A stretch of DNA of 5,963 nt from an uncultured Clostridium sp. GTDB taxonomy: Bacteria > Bacillota > Clostridia > Lachnospirales > Lachnospiraceae. The notes under the pieces were generated by a model, which was not told the DNA's origin, did not search any database, and saw nothing but the letters and a program-made list of their open reading frames with translations. The DNA lies in contig UQFC01000134.1 in the NCBI GenBank assembly GCA_900540335.1, positions 1 to 5,963 of the forward strand, written 5' to 3'. How positions within the stretch are numbered: the stretch's first letter is position 1; each line of letters opens with the position of its first letter. The translations under genes and the position numbers were made by a program. Shown one piece after another: positions 5,342-5,963 of this stretch.

Positions 5342-5963
5342 ATGGAGAAACAAAGAATATATCGGTATACATGGGCATTTCTGTTTCTGTTTTCCGGCGT
5401 GGCAGCCGGATTGATTCTGAATGTCTGTATGGGAAGCGTTTCGCTTCCTGTGGAGGAGGTCTGGAGTATTTTGACAGGAAGAGGCGGGGATCCGGTATCG
5501 GCCAGAATCCTTCTGGATATCCGGATGCCGAGAACCATGGCGGTGATTCTCCTTGGCGGAGCTCTGGCGCTTGCCGGTTATCTTCTGCAGACATTTTTTC
5601 ACAACCCCATTGCCGGTCCCTTTGTTCTGGGAATTTCCTCAGGCGCAAAAATGGCGGTGGCTCTTGTTATGGTGGTGCTGGCAGGCCGGTCGGTGAGAGT
5701 TACTTCTGCAGATATGATTCTGTCAGCATTTCTTGGCGCTCTTCTTTCCATGGGCTTTGTGCTTCTGGTTTCACGACGGATGGCCGGTATGTCTCAGCTT
5801 GTTATCAGCGGAGTAATGATCGGATATATCTGTTCGGCGATTACGGAGCTGATTGTTACCTTTGCAGAGGATTCGGATATTGTGAATCTCCACAACTGGG
5901 CTCAGGGGAGCTTTTCAGGAATTACATGGGAGCAGACAGAGCTGATAGCGGCGGTGATTCTGG
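5342..5963 (+). CDS. FecCD/BtuC-type ABC transporter permease, 3' end missing
   Basis: The frame starts at the ATG at 5342, with AGAAAGG (5326-5332) 9 bases upstream and 16 bases after the substrate-binding gene. It remains open to the window edge, giving 207 codons of a protein that normally has about 330 residues. The first transmembrane helix is at about 11-29. R-M-P-R-T-M-A-V-I-L-L-G-G-A-L-A-L-A-G (61-79), Q-T-F-F-H-N-P-I-A-G-P (83-93) and L-G-I-S-S-G-A (96-102) are the hallmark N-terminal signatures of FecCD/BtuC permeases. More hydrophobic helices follow at about 103-115, 124-144 and 152-175, then N-W-A-Q-G-S-F-S-G (185-193), the usual W-x-x-G-S-x-x-G motif. It forms the membrane channel of the importer fed by the preceding binding lipoprotein. 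The ATPase is expected just downstream. Confidence 0.93.
   Translation, partial: MEKQRIYRYTWAFLFLFSGVAAGLILNVCMGSVSLPVEEVWSILTGRGGDPVSARILLDIRMPRTMAVILLGGALALAGYLLQTFFHNPIAGPFVLGISSGAKMAVALVMVVLAGRSVRVTSADMILSAFLGALLSMGFVLLVSRRMAGMSQLVISGVMIGYICSAITELIVTFAEDSDIVNLHNWAQGSFSGITWEQTELIAAVIL

Noticed and set aside
5099..5648. Minus-strand open frames across the binding-protein/permease junction
   Set aside because: They are shadows of the two + strand genes, whose family motifs, ribosome sites and spacing are convincing.

Overview
The window reads as Firmicutes DNA, most likely a gut clostridium of the Lachnospiraceae type. This is inferred from the moderate GC content, the AGAAAGGA / AGAGGAG-type ribosome binding sites, the Gram-positive style lipoproteins and the clostridial-looking IS200/IS605 end. 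No taxonomic marker gene is present, so the assignment is tentative. All recognisable genes lie on the + strand.

Layout. Bases 1-55 look like the right-hand end of an IS200/IS605-family (TnpB-carrying) element, including the last hairpin of its guide-RNA scaffold. Two ordinary cytoplasmic enzyme genes follow: a metal-dependent cyclase/kynurenine-formamidase-like hydrolase (142-795) and a class I SAM-dependent methyltransferase (851-1591). Immediately after, and partly overlapping the methyltransferase stop codon, is a strong sigma-A-type promoter (1588-1616). It drives a cobalamin riboswitch (aptamer about 1635-1805) that runs into an intrinsic terminator (1853-1892) and a second, weaker terminator-like hairpin (1896-1927).

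Downstream is a tightly spaced operon: a secreted, lipid-anchored CbiK-type cobaltochelatase-like protein (2029-3285), a lipoprotein with two related beta-rich repeats (3304-4170), a FecB/BtuF-type substrate-binding lipoprotein (4183-5325), and the start of a FecCD/BtuC-type permease that runs off the window (5342-5963). The ATPase gene is presumably beyond the edge.

How they work together. The riboswitch should shut the operon when cobalamin is plentiful. The products are therefore expected to take up something that relieves B12 shortage: a corrinoid, a cobalt complex or a tetrapyrrole. The striking point is that three consecutive genes encode surface lipoproteins. One of them is a chelatase-family protein placed outside the membrane, where cytoplasmic sirohydrochlorin biosynthesis cannot be its substrate source. 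A surface metal- or tetrapyrrole-handling module coupled to an ABC importer is the most interesting reading, and the least characterised part of the window.
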